DNA from: Ananas comosus
Lineage: Eukaryota > Streptophyta > Magnoliopsida > Poales > Bromeliaceae
NCBI RefSeq assembly: GCF_001540865.1
Contig: NC_033622.1
Span: 16,701,695-16,765,694 of the forward strand
DNA length: 64,000 nucleotides
Direction of reading: 5' to 3'
Shown: positions 23,845-41,217 of the stretch, one piece after another
Position numbering within the stretch: position 1 is the stretch's first letter
Layout: each line of letters opens with the position of its first letter
The notes under the pieces: model-generated
Database searches by the model: none
The model's input: the letters and a program-made list of their open reading frames with translations, nothing else
Told to the model about the DNA's origin: nothing
Translations under genes and position numbers: made by a program

Positions 23845-25090
23845 TGTAATCGGAGCTAGGCTCCTATGTTTTCGAAAGTACGGAGGTCTCCGTGCTTGTA
23901 AGTGGTTTTCGATGATGGAGCATCCGATTCGTTGATCGGCTCCGTTAGATATGATCTACAGTATTGGAAACTATTTAGAAACCAAATTTAATAAATTTTT
24001 AACTTTTTTTGCCTAGTGAATGAGTAGGCTCAAAATGAACGATTGAAAATAAAAATCTCATAAAAATAGTAATAAAAGACTCAAATTTCAAATCGAAAGT
24101 ATTGTTCTTACTCTTAGGGAGCATTTGGTTCGCATTATGAAAGATTACTAGGAATAAAAGATATCCGAGAATTTTATTCCTATTCATCTTATTACTAAGA
24201 ATGTGGAATTTCTGTGTTTGGTTCGCACGATAATATTAATTAGCCATATTATTTATTATTATAAAAAATATACAATTAATTAATTAATTAATTAATTAAT
24301 TTTAGATAATGTTACCAAAAATTTCAATATTTTTTTAGAAAAAAAGGAGAGAGAGTATAAGTTAGAAAAAGAGCATAATTAAAAAAATAGAAAGAAAAAT
24401 ATAGTCGAAATTAGAAGGAGTGAGAGAGTTGAAATTTTAGAAAGAGAGAGAGAGAAAAAGCTTAGTTTAGAGAGAGAAAAAAAAGTTGAATTTTAGAGAG
24501 AAAAATAAGTTTAGAAAGAGATATAAGGTTAGAGTGTAAAGAAAAATAATATCAATTAAATAATATCAATTAATCGGCGGGTAAGAAGAAAGAAAAATAT
24601 TAGACATATTATGATTACCCCAATCTATTAATATAAGGATACCCACCCTTAGAATGAGATTAGTCCTTTGGGGTGAATCTTATTCCCAAGTGAATCTAAT
24701 ATTACCAACTAGATTACTTAGTGCGTTTAACCAAACACCGTCATATTTTTTTATTCCCATTGGATTACTAGGAATCTTTAAAAGATAACGCGAACCAAAT
24801 GCACCCTAAATGTTAAGTGAAATTTTCTATTAAAATTTCATGTAATTTGAATTTTTCTACACTGTTGAAATTTAAAATGCGCTACATCGGCCGTTAAAAT
24901 AGTTATTTTTGAGACTCTTTGATTACTTAATAAATGATGTCGAAATATTATGAAATTTAGTTTCTAAATAGTTCAATAGCGTAGATTATGCCTAACAGGA
25001 TCGATCACCGAATTGGATGCTCCATTATAAAAAATAACTTATAAACACGGAAGGTTCCGTACTTTTGAAAGTATAGAACACGTACTCTAT
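23845..25090. mobile_element. Foldback element split by a MITE
   Basis: The left arm (about 23845-24116: ttttcgaaagtacggaggtc, gatggagcatccgattcg, aaactatttagaaaccaaat) is the inverted match of the right arm (about 24807-25085: gtttctaaatagttcaa, cgaattggatgctccat, aaggttccgtacttttgaaa). The M1 MITE at 24117-24806 sits between them. A diverged half of this family appears at 16500-16720. Confidence 0.7.
24117..24806. mobile_element. PIF/Harbinger-like MITE (family M1), 690 bp
   Basis: The termini gggagcatttggttcgc and gcgaaccaaatgcaccc are inverted repeats. The flanking trinucleotides are TTA (left) and TAA (right). The interior is GA-rich. It is collinear with 45474-46162 over its whole length and, in reverse, with 4212-4583. 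It is inserted in the foldback element 23845-25090. Confidence 0.85.
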
Positions 25091-25503
25091 TTAATAATTA
25101 GAAACATATGAACTTTCTATTGTAGCTTATTAATGTAAAAGTCGAATTGGGGTCTAAAAAGCCGAACATCTAATTTAATATTCTAATTCTCTTATACAAA
25201 ATAATTACATGGAAGAGAAAGTAATATGGTATTTAATCTAATAATATTATTCAGTCAATACTTTATTAAACAATGTTGCATCCACTAAAAGGCCAAATGA
25301 GCTTTAAATCCAGCTGAGAGTGTATATCTGCTAGACCTAGCAAACGGATGGGTTAGATAACTCGTGGGTTACTTAGGCATGGATAAAGTTTACCTGCAAA
25401 TTTTTAAATAGTCAACATCTTCATCCATACCCGCCCCCGAGTGGGCGGGTGGGTATGCAGATTACCCGTAAATTTTTTTGTTGTTCTTATATTTTTTAAA
25501 TGC

Positions 25504-25807
<304 letters not shown>

Positions 25808-26831
25808 GTTTAAAATATCATATCATATAATAAAAATATTTAAAGTCTTAAAGTAAAAATATTTCATAATATAAATGACACACAATAAAAATTAGGATTA
25901 GAATTTTTAGGATGAGTAAATAAAAAATATATATTAATTAAGAAAATATATTTTATAGCTAAAAAATATATATACGGGTACTCGTTGGTACTCGTGGGTT
26001 ACCCAAAATATCCACTGCTTAATGGGTAGCTATCCGTTTTACCCGTAATTTTTTGTGTTGAAAAAGTTGGTATCCATACCCGCAAATTTGTAGGTAACCT
26101 GCGGATGCCCACGGATTTGGGTTAAGATTGTCAGGTCTAATACCTGCAACTGGTTTCTCGTGTATAAATTAATTACAAGTCAGACCCGGCCACGTAGTAC
26201 GTCGTAGTAAATTTCAACAACGAAGGTAGTAGAGGATCAATTCTTAGAGATAAACAATACGTCGATGGGACAATGAGATGTGGTTAAGTTGGGCCGCAAA
26301 TGGGCCGGTACATTTCGTGCATTTTGCAAAAATTATGCGTTACTAGCTAGTAATCTGCGTCGACGACGCCATCATTATCATCATCTACTCCTTTTCTTAG
26401 TAACTTCTGTTTGTTAGGAGCGCATCTCCGTGAATATTCCTATAAGCTGGCTTTAGTTGCTTAGAAATTTACATCTACTAATGCTTGTTGTGTAATGACC
26501 CGTGCATTACGACAGATAGATACCGTTAAAATAAAAATTTGTAAAAAATAAAATATCAGTTTAATACAAAAATGATAAATATACTCTATATTATAGACAA
26601 ATTTTTTTTTAAAAAAAAACTATAATAAAATAAATCGTTTCAACAAAACTATTAAACATTATTCAAGAAAAGTAGTATATTATACAAATGGGCGATTAAA
26701 ATTATTTATGTAACGCAATAATCAAATGCGAAAAAAAAGAGAAAAAAATAGGTCCCACTCTTTTCCAAATTAAGGGATTGAGTATATGTAGGATATAGCT
26801 ATGAGGATTAATGTATAGGTATAGTTATAGA
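25808..26831. other. Intergenic DNA
   Basis: AT-rich DNA with no gene recognised. The words 'gggtaccc/gggttacc' recur at 25330-25460 and 25975-26125 on opposite strands ('gatgggttag...cgtgggttac' and 'ctcgtgggttacccaaa'). This suggests another decayed inverted repeat enclosing the microsatellites. Confidence 0.4.
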
Positions 26832-28646
26832 TAAGGGCGTGTTTGGATCCATGTAAAATGAGTCCGAAAATTTTTTTTCAGTTGAAAAATAGTTTTCCAT
26901 TGTTCGTTTCTTTGTAAAAAAAATTTTTCGAAATTTTTTTTTTTATGAATAGGCGGAAAAATCACGTTTTCGTTTTCCGCTCTATCCGAACGGAAAACGA
27001 AAAGCTATAGTAAAAATGTCAGGGCTCACAGGTGCGGCTCCATCCTTTTGTGCGCGGTGCACGAGGTGTGCTTCACCTCGTGGACCGAGAGAGAGAGAGA
27101 GAGAGAGAGCAGTGAACCAAACTCTCTCTCCCTTTTTAATTNNNNNNNNNNNNNNNNNNNNNNNNNTTATATATATAATAAGAATATTATATAATATAAT
27201 ATTATATATAATAAAATATATATTTAATATATAAATAATTATTATATATTTATAAATAAATATATAATAATATATTATATAAAAAATAAATTTTATATAT
27301 ATATATATCATAATATATATAGAGTCCGGCTTACCTAGTACTTCTATAGTACAGGCGATGCTCCCGTTACACTTAATAGTGTGTTTCGTCTTCGGCTTCA
27401 ATCCCACGATCCACACCGTTAAAACTGATTAGGGTATTTAAATGTTTAGAAATAAAATTTATATTTTTTCGACATAGTTTACTTTATGATCAAAACATTC
27501 AATAATTGTTCAAATTTCAATGGCTATTATGACGGTTTGGAGTTAACGGTTGTAGAAGAATCTAAATTTTCTTCAAAATTTTTGATTAGAAAATTCTTTA
27601 AACTATATACGATTAAGGTTAACATTCTTTGATCTTGAATTTAAAAGTCTATGCTCAAATTTTAAGAGTATTCAATTCCCACCGTCCATTTTGACATAAT
27701 ATTTGTTTACTAAGTTAACGATATCGAAAAGAACTAAAATTTTATTCCCCTAAGAACTTCATATACCCTTAGATCATATTTATACGCTGTGGATTCGTTG
27801 ATTTAGACGGCCCGTAGAAAGATCGGAACAACACTATATGTTACGGGTTCGAGCTCCCGTACTAAGAGTAGTATAAGTAGCCTAATCTATATATTTATAA
27901 TATGAATAGCTACTACTCGATCTATAGTACGAGCTCCGGTACCTGTACTGTCGTAGGCTCATGTTTTTCGATTACTTAGGGCGTTCAAATCAACGATCCA
28001 CACCGTTAACGTATGATCCTAGGGTATATAAATTTTAGGAATACAATTTTAGCTTTTTTCTGTATCGTTTACTTTGAAAATTAAATTATATCAAAATAAG
28101 GACCGCTGAAATTGAATAATTCTTTAAAATCTTTAGTATAGGACTTATTAAAATCAAGATCAAGAATGTTAACCTTAATCTATAAGTTTAAAGTATTTCT
28201 ATCACAAATTTAAAGAATTTTAGATTCTTCTACACCGTTAACTCAAAACTCGTCTATAATAGCTATTGAAAATTGACAATTTTGAAAAATTAGGGTTTGA
28301 TCATTTGAAGTAACTATGATATTTATTATATAATATATAATATATAAATTATAATAATTAAATATATTATGATAATTATTATATATTAATAATATATAAT
28401 ATATATAATTAGAGAATATATATATAATAATTATAATATACTAATAATATATATAATAAAAAATATATTAAATAGTTTTTCATCTATTTTTTCTTTTTTT
28501 TCAATCAAACAACTGTCATGGAAAATTACTTTTTTTTTTTCTTACAAACCAAACACAAACGATGTAAAACTTTTTTCTACTGAAAATTTTTTTTCCACCG
28601 AAAATTTTTTTTTTCACAGTTTTACGTGGAACCAAACACACCCTAA
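26832..28646. mobile_element. 1.8-kb PIF/Harbinger-like non-autonomous element with nested repeats
   Basis: The element is 26835-28643, bracketed by direct TAA (26832-26834 and 28644-28646). The ends gggcgtgtttggatccatgt and acgtggaaccaaacacaccc are inverted repeats; next to them are further complementary tracts rich in gaaaatttttt. A 25-N gap lies at 27142-27166. Inside, 27380-28310 holds another foldback: 'cgatccacaccgttaa' occurs directly at 27407 and 27994, and 'agattcttctacaccgttaa' at 28220 is the inverse of 27547-27570. No transposase frame is visible. Confidence 0.75.
27142..27166. other. Assembly gap (25 N)
   Basis: Twenty-five consecutive undetermined bases, a typical fixed-size scaffold gap, between a CT-rich and a TA-rich tract. 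Confidence 0.99.
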
Positions 28647-29229
28647 GCCAAGTATAATTGTCAGCAAAATTTCAAATTCGGCAGAAGGGGAAACGCGTGC
28701 ATGTATTGCTGGAGATCTTCAAAAAAAAAAAAAAAAAATTCAAAATAACAATTACAACAGCTTCACCTTTTGGTATAGGGTGCATTCATTTTACCAAAAG
28801 TGAAGAGTGGTAAAATAATTTCTAATCGTAAATGCCCACTTTTATTGTCCGATTCATCATAAATTCACTTTTTGGTATAGGGTGTGTTTGTTAGTGGAGA
28901 CTGATAAGGTAGTTTTCGAACGGAAATATTCATTTCTATTATTCGATTCATCGTAACTTCACCATGAGTCATAACTCAAACTTTACTAAAATATCTTAAT
29001 TTACGTTGGTCCACCCCTAAGTCGAAATCAATTAAAGAAAAACAAAATAAATAAAATAATAAATTATTGACGATGGGGAACTTCTGTTTTTATGCTATTA
29101 ACTTTCTGCTAAACAAACAATAAAATTGAAAAAACTTCGGTTTCGTAGTTATAAGAAGCAACAGAAGATAAGTAATGTTCATCTGAACTCTAATGCGCCC
29201 CTAAGTCTATTTCAATTTGAATTGCACAT

Positions 29230-29230
<1 letters not shown>
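28647..29230. other. Intergenic DNA with MITE-like remnants
   Basis: No gene. 'ggtatagggtgcattcattt' and 'ggtatagggtgtgtttgtta' occur at 28774 and 28875, with related 'gattcatcataaattcac' words, so tandem or nested remnants of one element are likely. Confidence 0.4.
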
Positions 29231-33404
<4,174 letters not shown>

Positions 33405-34310
33405 ATTTCCTTGTTAGTAGTCATTAATGCAGTGGATCTTTGTTTTGTCTTCTTTCAGTGAAATTTGGACTAAGCTTAAAATGCTTGCAACTGTGATACT
33501 CGTTGAGTTTGCCTCACGCATTTAAGTAGAACATAATCTTCTCTCCTACTCAATTTCTTTTATTTGTTGGATTTTGGTTTTTTACCTTTACAACAATATT
33601 AGTTGTCTGGCTGATGGGTTAAAATATTATGTTTGTGCTTTTGTACTTTTAAATTTTGTTACTTTTAAATTTAGTTCAACTTTTTTTCAATTTAGTTCGA
33701 CTTTGTGTGGTTGACTCTCTCAATGTTTGGTTATGCAGTGTCCTAATAACATAATTTATTTGTGAAGCTGATTCAAGTTCTTTCTCTTTTGCACCCTTTC
33801 TTTTATACGTCTAATTTCTTGTTAGCACATGCTATGATAGCTGATATACGTTGCAGCATTCAGTATCCATAGTGCTAAAACACTTCTCTGAAACTCTTAT
33901 CATCTAACCCCACGTTCTACCTCGTTCAACTTTGCCTGGAAGAAGGATCAATCGTAGTGTTTATAGGTGCAAGCCAGCAAACTATAACCTTACAGGGTGC
34001 AACACTCAATTATAGTGGTTCTGTGAAGTCAAATATTTCCATCTTCCAATAGAATCTATTTAGGAACACACAAAATTACATGTTTAAATCATGTGCTAGC
34101 CTGAAACCTGATCTGTATGGCACCATCTTTCCATAAGCTTTGCAGCCAACCTGACGCCAGGAAAGAAGGATCATCCACTCTTTGAAGCTGTTGCCGTAAT
34201 TTTCAATATATGTTGACTTTATAGTGCCTCATTTCTTCAACCTCCAATCCTTCATCTCTACAAGACCATAACAAGAAACCCTAAGTCTCAGAGAACATCG
34301 CAAGTTATAT

Positions 34311-37300
34311 TCATCCGGACCATACTTCTCGAAGGAGCTTGTATCTCGCATTTGCTTGTGATCTTTCCTTTTGTGTAGCATCTGCCATATTTCCAAAAGA
34401 TGGGGAAACGGGAGGGGTCTTATCTATTATGGAAGTGAGGGGAGAATCTAGGTCGTCCAGATCATCATCGCTAGTATACCCCCTCCTCTGGACCATCGAT
34501 GCCCTTCTGTCCAACTCAGCCTTTCCTCCTGCATCGGCCACCTTCTCAGCCACATCGGACGGTGAAGGTGGCTGGTAAGTGATAGGAGCCGCAGAACGTG
34601 GGAAACTACTGATTTGATCTTTGTCTGACAAACGCTCCAGCATGCTCTGCATGACAGGCAGACAAATAATCATCAGACTTCAAGAATGGTTACTATGTGT
34701 GAGTAGAACTAAGAGTACATAGCAAACTACAACAGAAAGATTTGCTCAAAACAACAAACTTTTTCATGAAGAGTTGCATATACAATCTGTTTCAATTAAT
34801 AAGGCTAAACCATAGGTAGGAAAGTGGATAGAAGAAAAGACGGAAGTACCTCAGAATTGAGTTCCTCGAGGACTAAACCAGGAACAGGATCTGGACAGAA
34901 CTCATCAGGTGTGAAATTGCATAGAATCCGAGTAACCAAGGACGAGCCAATCGAAGGACAGACCTTGAATGCTCATCCAGGAAGAAACAAAACATTAAGT
35001 CCATGCAAAAAATTAAATCAAAAGGAGATAACATAATGAGAAAGTTTCACATTCTTTTTTTTTTTTTAAAGAAAGGAGCAACTAAAAGTGAAAGAGACCA
35101 ACCTCTTTTCTGATAGTCCTCTCGAGAAGCATGTCCTTTGGGAGCATCAAGAGGTCACTCAACTCATTGAGTAGATGAAAGGATTTCGATTCACTGCTCA
35201 GTCGTCTGTCATCATACTCTTCAGCAATTTGACCATCTATTCTAGGATCATCATCGTCCATACCAAACAGATCTGTCAACCATCTGGACCAATTGCCAAT
35301 CTGCATAGTGGCATTCGTTGAATATTTGCATCATTTCAATTCATTGCCTACTTCAAGAACACAATTCTGTATTCAGCCATCACATTAACCAAACCAGCTG
35401 GGTTTTGTAAATATAATGGTCCTTCAGAACTTTTTGAGTATTTCTAGATCTTATATCAGAAAAGGGTTCTAAACTGTTTTTTTGTCAAGTGTTTATTGCC
35501 AGGGTATGATTATGAATAGGTTACCGTGCACAGGAATTTTTTTTCTTATCCTCCTCATCCATTAGAAGTGATATAGGTCTTTGAGGTTAAAGGAAGCTTC
35601 ACAGAAAAGGATGGTGCCCTTGATCTAGAAAGGCAAAAGAAACTCTTTGCCAGTAAAGCATGAAGGTTAGCTGAATGAGGTACTTACAGAATTTTTCAGC
35701 TGTGCACCGGATCCAAAGCTTAAATCCCCAGCTGGAATTGGCAGAACTTTTGGGTCAACAATAGGATCGGAGACAGGATCTGTCGGTATCTCACTTTCTG
35801 ATTCACGCAGAATGGCATTAAACATTGCGACATCTAACCGGGCTACACATTGTTCCATCACCTAATGACAATTAAGAGGTATGGGATTTAACTTTCCAAA
35901 AGAAGTTAAAAATTGCTGGAGTTCTTATTGCCTAGAACATAATATAACAGGATTGAGATATTGGAGCCAGCTTACTTTGCAAGAGGTAAAAAAAGGCATC
36001 TACTAGATGCCTAACTACGTAAGTACAAATGTACATGAATAAACAAATAAATTCACAAAAACAAGCACTTGAGCTTCACCAGTATCCAATGAAATGGTTC
36101 AATAAAAGCAATGAGCAGGACATCGGATCTGGCTCCAGTGAACTTCAATTAGGCGCAGGTTACTAGTCACTTGGGTCAACAATTCAATTTGCTTTTATCT
36201 TGGTTAACAAGTTTAGTGGTAACTTTGATATCCATCATTGCAAGTAAGCAATTTGACGTGAGAAAATTTTGCTTAAAATAATTCTATCAATGACATTTAT
36301 CAAAGGACAAATACTAAGATAACGGCTATTTACTCTTCTTAACCATACCATTCTCGCCAGTACAGGCAAACAACCACACTCATGTCCTCCAGCACGTAGC
36401 GGACAGATCTTGGTAAAGGCATCATGAAATGCACTCTTCCAAAGGTTAATAGAGAAGCTCCCTTGCTGCTGATCGCCCAAAGCTGGTCCTAACACTTTCC
36501 CAAAAGATTTTGTTGTGTATAAATCCTCCACTGGAGATTGCATGTGGGGGGTTAATGCCTAGAAGCATGAGAACCATCTTTCAGAAGTTATGCAGAAAGA
36601 AAATTATCAACCACAATAAAATGAACAGAAAAGCAAAAATTGATGATCTAGAAAATTACTTCTTGCTAACAATTTTTTGTGCAATCTCTGAAACTTAAGA
36701 GGCTATACTTTCCTACTTTCATCAAACTTTTATAGACATAGTATGCGGCCGGACTAGTTAAAAATTAACTGTTTTAAGTTCATTCATAGTCCATGTTACA
36801 GCCCTGAGGGAGACTACTAAATATACACAGCACATAACATGATGAAATATTGAATTTCTGAAGAGCACAATGTAAACGAACTCCTAATTATCATATCAAT
36901 GTAATACAGACAGCAGAGGTGCTTTCTGTAAATACAAATATCTCCTATTTATTATGCAAGTACATCGGCGGCTCTTTTTCTGCTATGTTCTTCATCACTG
37001 GACATTCACTACACAAGATAATAACTATCAAGCCTAAATTTCTCATTAGTCATTACCTACCATCTAGTGCTAATTTTTTGCTATGTCCGCATTGAAGCTC
37101 TACAATGTTTTTACCACCTCAGAAAGAAAGAACCAAAGTATTGTATGTAATAATTTTTCCTGCAATAAATTGTAGCCTCAATCATGACGTTATCGAAATC
37201 TTATGATAACTAGACAAACAGAACAAAAATTCTCTTTTCATAAGCCCATATGAATTAGTGGATCATTTTAATAAAACTGAACTAGTACATGTCAAGTTTT

Positions 37301-39108
37301 CCAATTTTATTAATTTTTCCTCCAATTGTTTTCATATTCTTTGCAGCCCGAACACCAATGCACATATTCAGGAAGTATATTAAAACATCAAGAAGATTAA
37401 AATGTTGACAAAATCAAATTAGTGGTCAAGTCAACGTTGAAATATTACCTAATAGCCAGCATGCTATGATGTCACAAGGAAAATAAGTACAGGAATATAA
37501 TTTTACCTGCCACCATACTGACTCAACTATTCGGGAGAAGATCCAAGACTCGATCTTTTCTAGGGCAACTGTAAACGTGCCAGTCTCTTGCCAGTCATCT
37601 GCGAGTTGCATGGCAGTGAACTTTTTTGCTTGCTTGCTACCAGAACTGTTTTTCCATCTCGATGGAGTTGACTTTCCATCAAACTTTTTCGCATTCCCGT
37701 TAGATTCAACAGCCTTCAGGACTGGATTTGATTGCAATAAATTACCAAATGTTTGGGAAATGATCTCTCTCAGGACAACTGTGTTTGACAACCAAAATGT
37801 CAACCTTCAATAAAGCCCCAAAAAAAAAAATGTTAATCCAGGATGCAGAAATATGTAAAGAACATTTAGAATGAAAATCTCATTAAAAATATAAAGAGTA
37901 GAATGTTTAGATTGTCTTATTCAACCTTGATGTTGTAACTTGGTCCCTAAACTTTTCAACAAAACATTTACGAGCCTATCTGAGAACTTTCATATATATA
38001 GCAATTTCATCCCTGATTGTTAACGAAATTACAATATCCATTGACACTTGTTCTACAATTACCTTTCAACCCTGTTGGCAGTCAAATGTAATAAGCCATT
38101 TTCAGGATAAGGGGTTAAATGGTCACTTACAAGAAAAACTAGATCTTTTGGAAGGTAAAGCATGGAATCGCAATACATAAGAAAGTTCAAGGACCAAAGT
38201 AGTTGAGTTAACTATAAGGTCTGAGTTGCAACTTGAGAATGTACAAGGACTCTCCACTGATTTAGCGAAAAGGCAACCTACTTTTACCTTGAGACATCAT
38301 TACCACAAGACTTGGCAATCAGAACAAGCCCAGAAGCCGTGTTTTTTGCAACAGTAGCCTTCTTATCTGGCGACCAATATTTGCAAGCATGAATATACAA
38401 CCTAGAAAGCCTCCGTGCTGGCGTGTGAACCTTATGCGCCGAACTTCCATGCTCAGGAACTACGGAGTAAAGAGAAACCTCAAGAGCAGCTACTTCCCTA
38501 AGCTCCTGCTCCAGCTTTTCAATTCTCAATTCCATCTCCTCAATCTTTTGATATGCGCTCTCCTTATCATCATCCATAACATTCTCTTCTGTATCAATTG
38601 TTTCATCGTCTGTTCCAACACTTTGATCACAATTGGGAGCCTCATCCACATCAATCTCCTTAACCTCTTCGATGGTCTTATCATCAGTCTTGTCATCAGT
38701 TTCTTCAGACACATCTGATGAAGGCCTGGAAGGAACTTTCACGCTTTCTGATTTCTTACTGTCAAGATTTTTGGTATTAGTAGAAGCAGAAGCAGGTTTA
38801 TCTGGTTTCTCTGATTTCTTTCGAGTATTGTTGGAGGTCTTATACTGCAGCTTGCTGCCACCCTGACGATTTGAACTAACTCTTGAGGCACGAGGATAGC
38901 TGTCTGTTGACTCTTTTTTAGCGAGCTTCTTGGGAACCCTTGAAGCTCGTTTTACCTTGGTTTCTTCATTACTCTGCATCTCCCCTTGAGATGAGAGAGA
39001 ATCTCTTGCTGGCTCATAATCAGACTCAACATCCTTGCCTTGTTTTGCTTCCTTTTCCATGTCGCTTAAACGGTCATCCCTTTCCTCCGCATTCTCTTTG
39101 GCACCCAT
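34311..39108 (-). CDS. Nucleolar gar2-like / dilute-domain-like protein, seven coding exons
   Basis: Exons (minus strand): 39108-38288, 37804-37507, 36558-36349, 35861-35688, 35300-35103, 34963-34850 and 34646-34311. All junctions are GT-AG with matching phases and give 716 residues. The N-terminal ~180 residues are Lys/Ser/Glu-rich and low in complexity (KRASRVPKKLAKKE is NLS-like). A coiled coil spans about 186-212 (KIEEMELRIEKLEQELREV). The rest is a conserved helical region including LTFWLSNTVVLREIIS (about 275-290) and KSAFHDAFTKICPLRAGG, resembling dilute (DIL) domains of myosin cargo tails. Plants have two to three such proteins annotated 'nucleolar protein gar2-related'; their function is not established. 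ATG 39108 was chosen because the upstream codons TTG-TTG-GTT are not starts. Acceptor-like AGs upstream and a donor at 41003 suggest a 5' UTR intron. Confidence 0.85.
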
Positions 39109-41003
39109 AACCAACAATCTTTATCACCACTTGATACCTATGCACATCATTGCAATGATGTTTATATACATCTTTGTGAAGCTTTTAATGCACTTACCAG
39201 GCAAATTATGGTCTTGTAGATGAATTTTGAACATAAGTTTTCGCTCCAGAAATTTAAATAATTAGTAGTTCAAAATTAATGAGCACTTTTTCAGTGTCAA
39301 ACTTAATGTAGTAGCTCCACCTATTTAATACAAATTTATTCCAATGAGATTTACCAAAATTTTATGTGCAATTAAGTGTATGCTGGATTTTGATAAACAG
39401 TTTTTTTTGGAACAGGTTATTGAACTTAACCCCAGGAACAGCGAAGGATACCAGTAGCAGGATATGTAACCAAATTAAAAAAAAATGCGTAATATATCAT
39501 AATTATAGTTGTGATAATTCCGATAAAATTGATCCTTACTACCTAATGATTATGCTAAATATACATCTTTCATAACAAACCATAAACAAGCGAAAAGCAA
39601 TATAACAACATATAGCAGGAGAATTTCGGAAACAAATTTCATTCTACAATGAAAGAATCTACAACATTTGAAACAGATGTGAGTTTCATATGTAAAACTA
39701 AATCACACATTTCAAATTGTTGTATTTACTCTGCCTAGTACAAGTTAATCTCCAGAGTACGCGACTATATATGACGGACCTGGTGCCTCAGCATCAAAGC
39801 ACTGCTACTGGCTTTCTCTCTTGACGTTAGACTAGATAACACGGATATTTTTTGCTATTTAGTCATGATTTGCATACTGATGTGATAAAGTGAAATATAG
39901 TCGCATCTCATGTTAATGTTGAAATATGCCACGTTACAAATACTTACAATTCAGATAAACAAGACAATATCACTCCAACACTTCAATATCACTTTTCATG
40001 AGAATGCATCGAGATTTAGAAAAGGAAAAAGAAAAAAAAAAAGATATGGCTGAATCAATGGAGTGAATTTCAGTGATCAACATCCACAACCCAACTTGTC
40101 AGCCTATATGAACTAATTTGAGTTACTATCCCGAATATGCTACTAAGATCAACGCAAAATATAGAATAATTGAACAAAATAAACCAAATCCTCAATACTT
40201 AACAAATAACATTCACAAAAGAAAAAAAAAAAAAAAGATGCTAGGGACCAAATTGCATTCTAAGGTTTTGTTTGAATGTTGGAATAAGTTATACCGACAA
40301 CTTATTCAGTATGAAAAATTTCTCTGTCTGATTGAAAGGTAGGAGTTTAATATTTTCTCCTTGAAATGTCTTACCATCTATAATTTATATTCCACCTGGG
40401 ATGTGATTTCACTTGTTCCTATAAAATAAGTTGAAGGCCGAAAATATTGTTCCAATCTAGAGATTTGATCACACTTCTAACTTCCAACCACAATAGAAGA
40501 TCTTACCGAATAGAAATCAGAAAAGCTGCAACATCCACTAATTTTGTCAATAAATGTACAAATACCTCCCAAATCTACTAAAAGAACCACAAAAGATGCA
40601 AGATTCTGCCAATTTAGCAACTATCTCATCCAAGTTCTTCAAATGTTGATCTATACATATCAATGTGCTTCCAAGAACTCATAAAATTAACGGATAAACC
40701 AAGAAATTCAACCCTGTTCAAGTTGAAATCATTCGATCCTAATCTATAATCCAACATGGAAACATACGAAAAAGGGGACGGATTGAAAAAAAAAAAAAAA
40801 TGCACCTCCGAGGCGCCACGACCAAACAACGGGGATCATCCAAGAATGGGATCTCGCATAATTTACCGCAAATTAAGAGAGAAAAAGCAACGGAAAACAC
40901 TATTTGATTCGTTCAAGTATCAAGAAAGGATGCTGTAAAAATATAAATGAAAATATTCAGAATAAAAAAGAAAAGAGAGATAGATAATTAGCGAGATACT
41001 CAC
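39109..41003 (-). other. Presumed 5' UTR intron of the gar2-like gene
   Basis: AT-rich non-coding sequence without recognisable exons or elements. The short open frames (for example 40118-40342) have no family motif. Confidence 0.4.
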
Positions 41004-41013
41004 AGAGCTCCTC

Positions 41014-41048
<35 letters not shown>

Positions 41049-41110
41049 TTCTCTGCGCAATTTGTTGTTGTGTGAAGTTTATGGCCGTTAGTGTGGAGAG
41101 AGAAGTGATA
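41004..41110 (-). promoter_or_regulatory. Probable 5' UTR exon and CT-rich leader of the gar2-like gene
   Basis: On the minus strand a GA-rich leader (complement of the CT tract at 41008-41054) is followed by the strong donor ct|gtgagt, with GT at 41003-41002. An intron from there to just upstream of the ATG at 39108 would be about 1.85 kb. Inferred from the splice signal and the absence of other genes in between. Confidence 0.45.
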
Positions 41111-41118
41111 CGAGAGGA

Positions 41119-41119
41119 N

Positions 41120-41211
<92 letters not shown>
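41119..41211. repeat. (TA)n(GA)n compound microsatellite
   Basis: About 20 TA units (41120-41159) run directly into about 26 GA units (41159-41211). A single N at 41119 marks its left edge. It lies in the putative promoter of the gar2-like gene. Confidence 0.95.

Positions 41212-41217
<6 letters not shown>

Noticed and set aside
27840..27870. tRNA T-arm-like sequence (cgggttcgagctcccg)
   Set aside because: No acceptor stem, D-arm or anticodon arm upstream at tRNA spacing; it is part of the nested foldback element.
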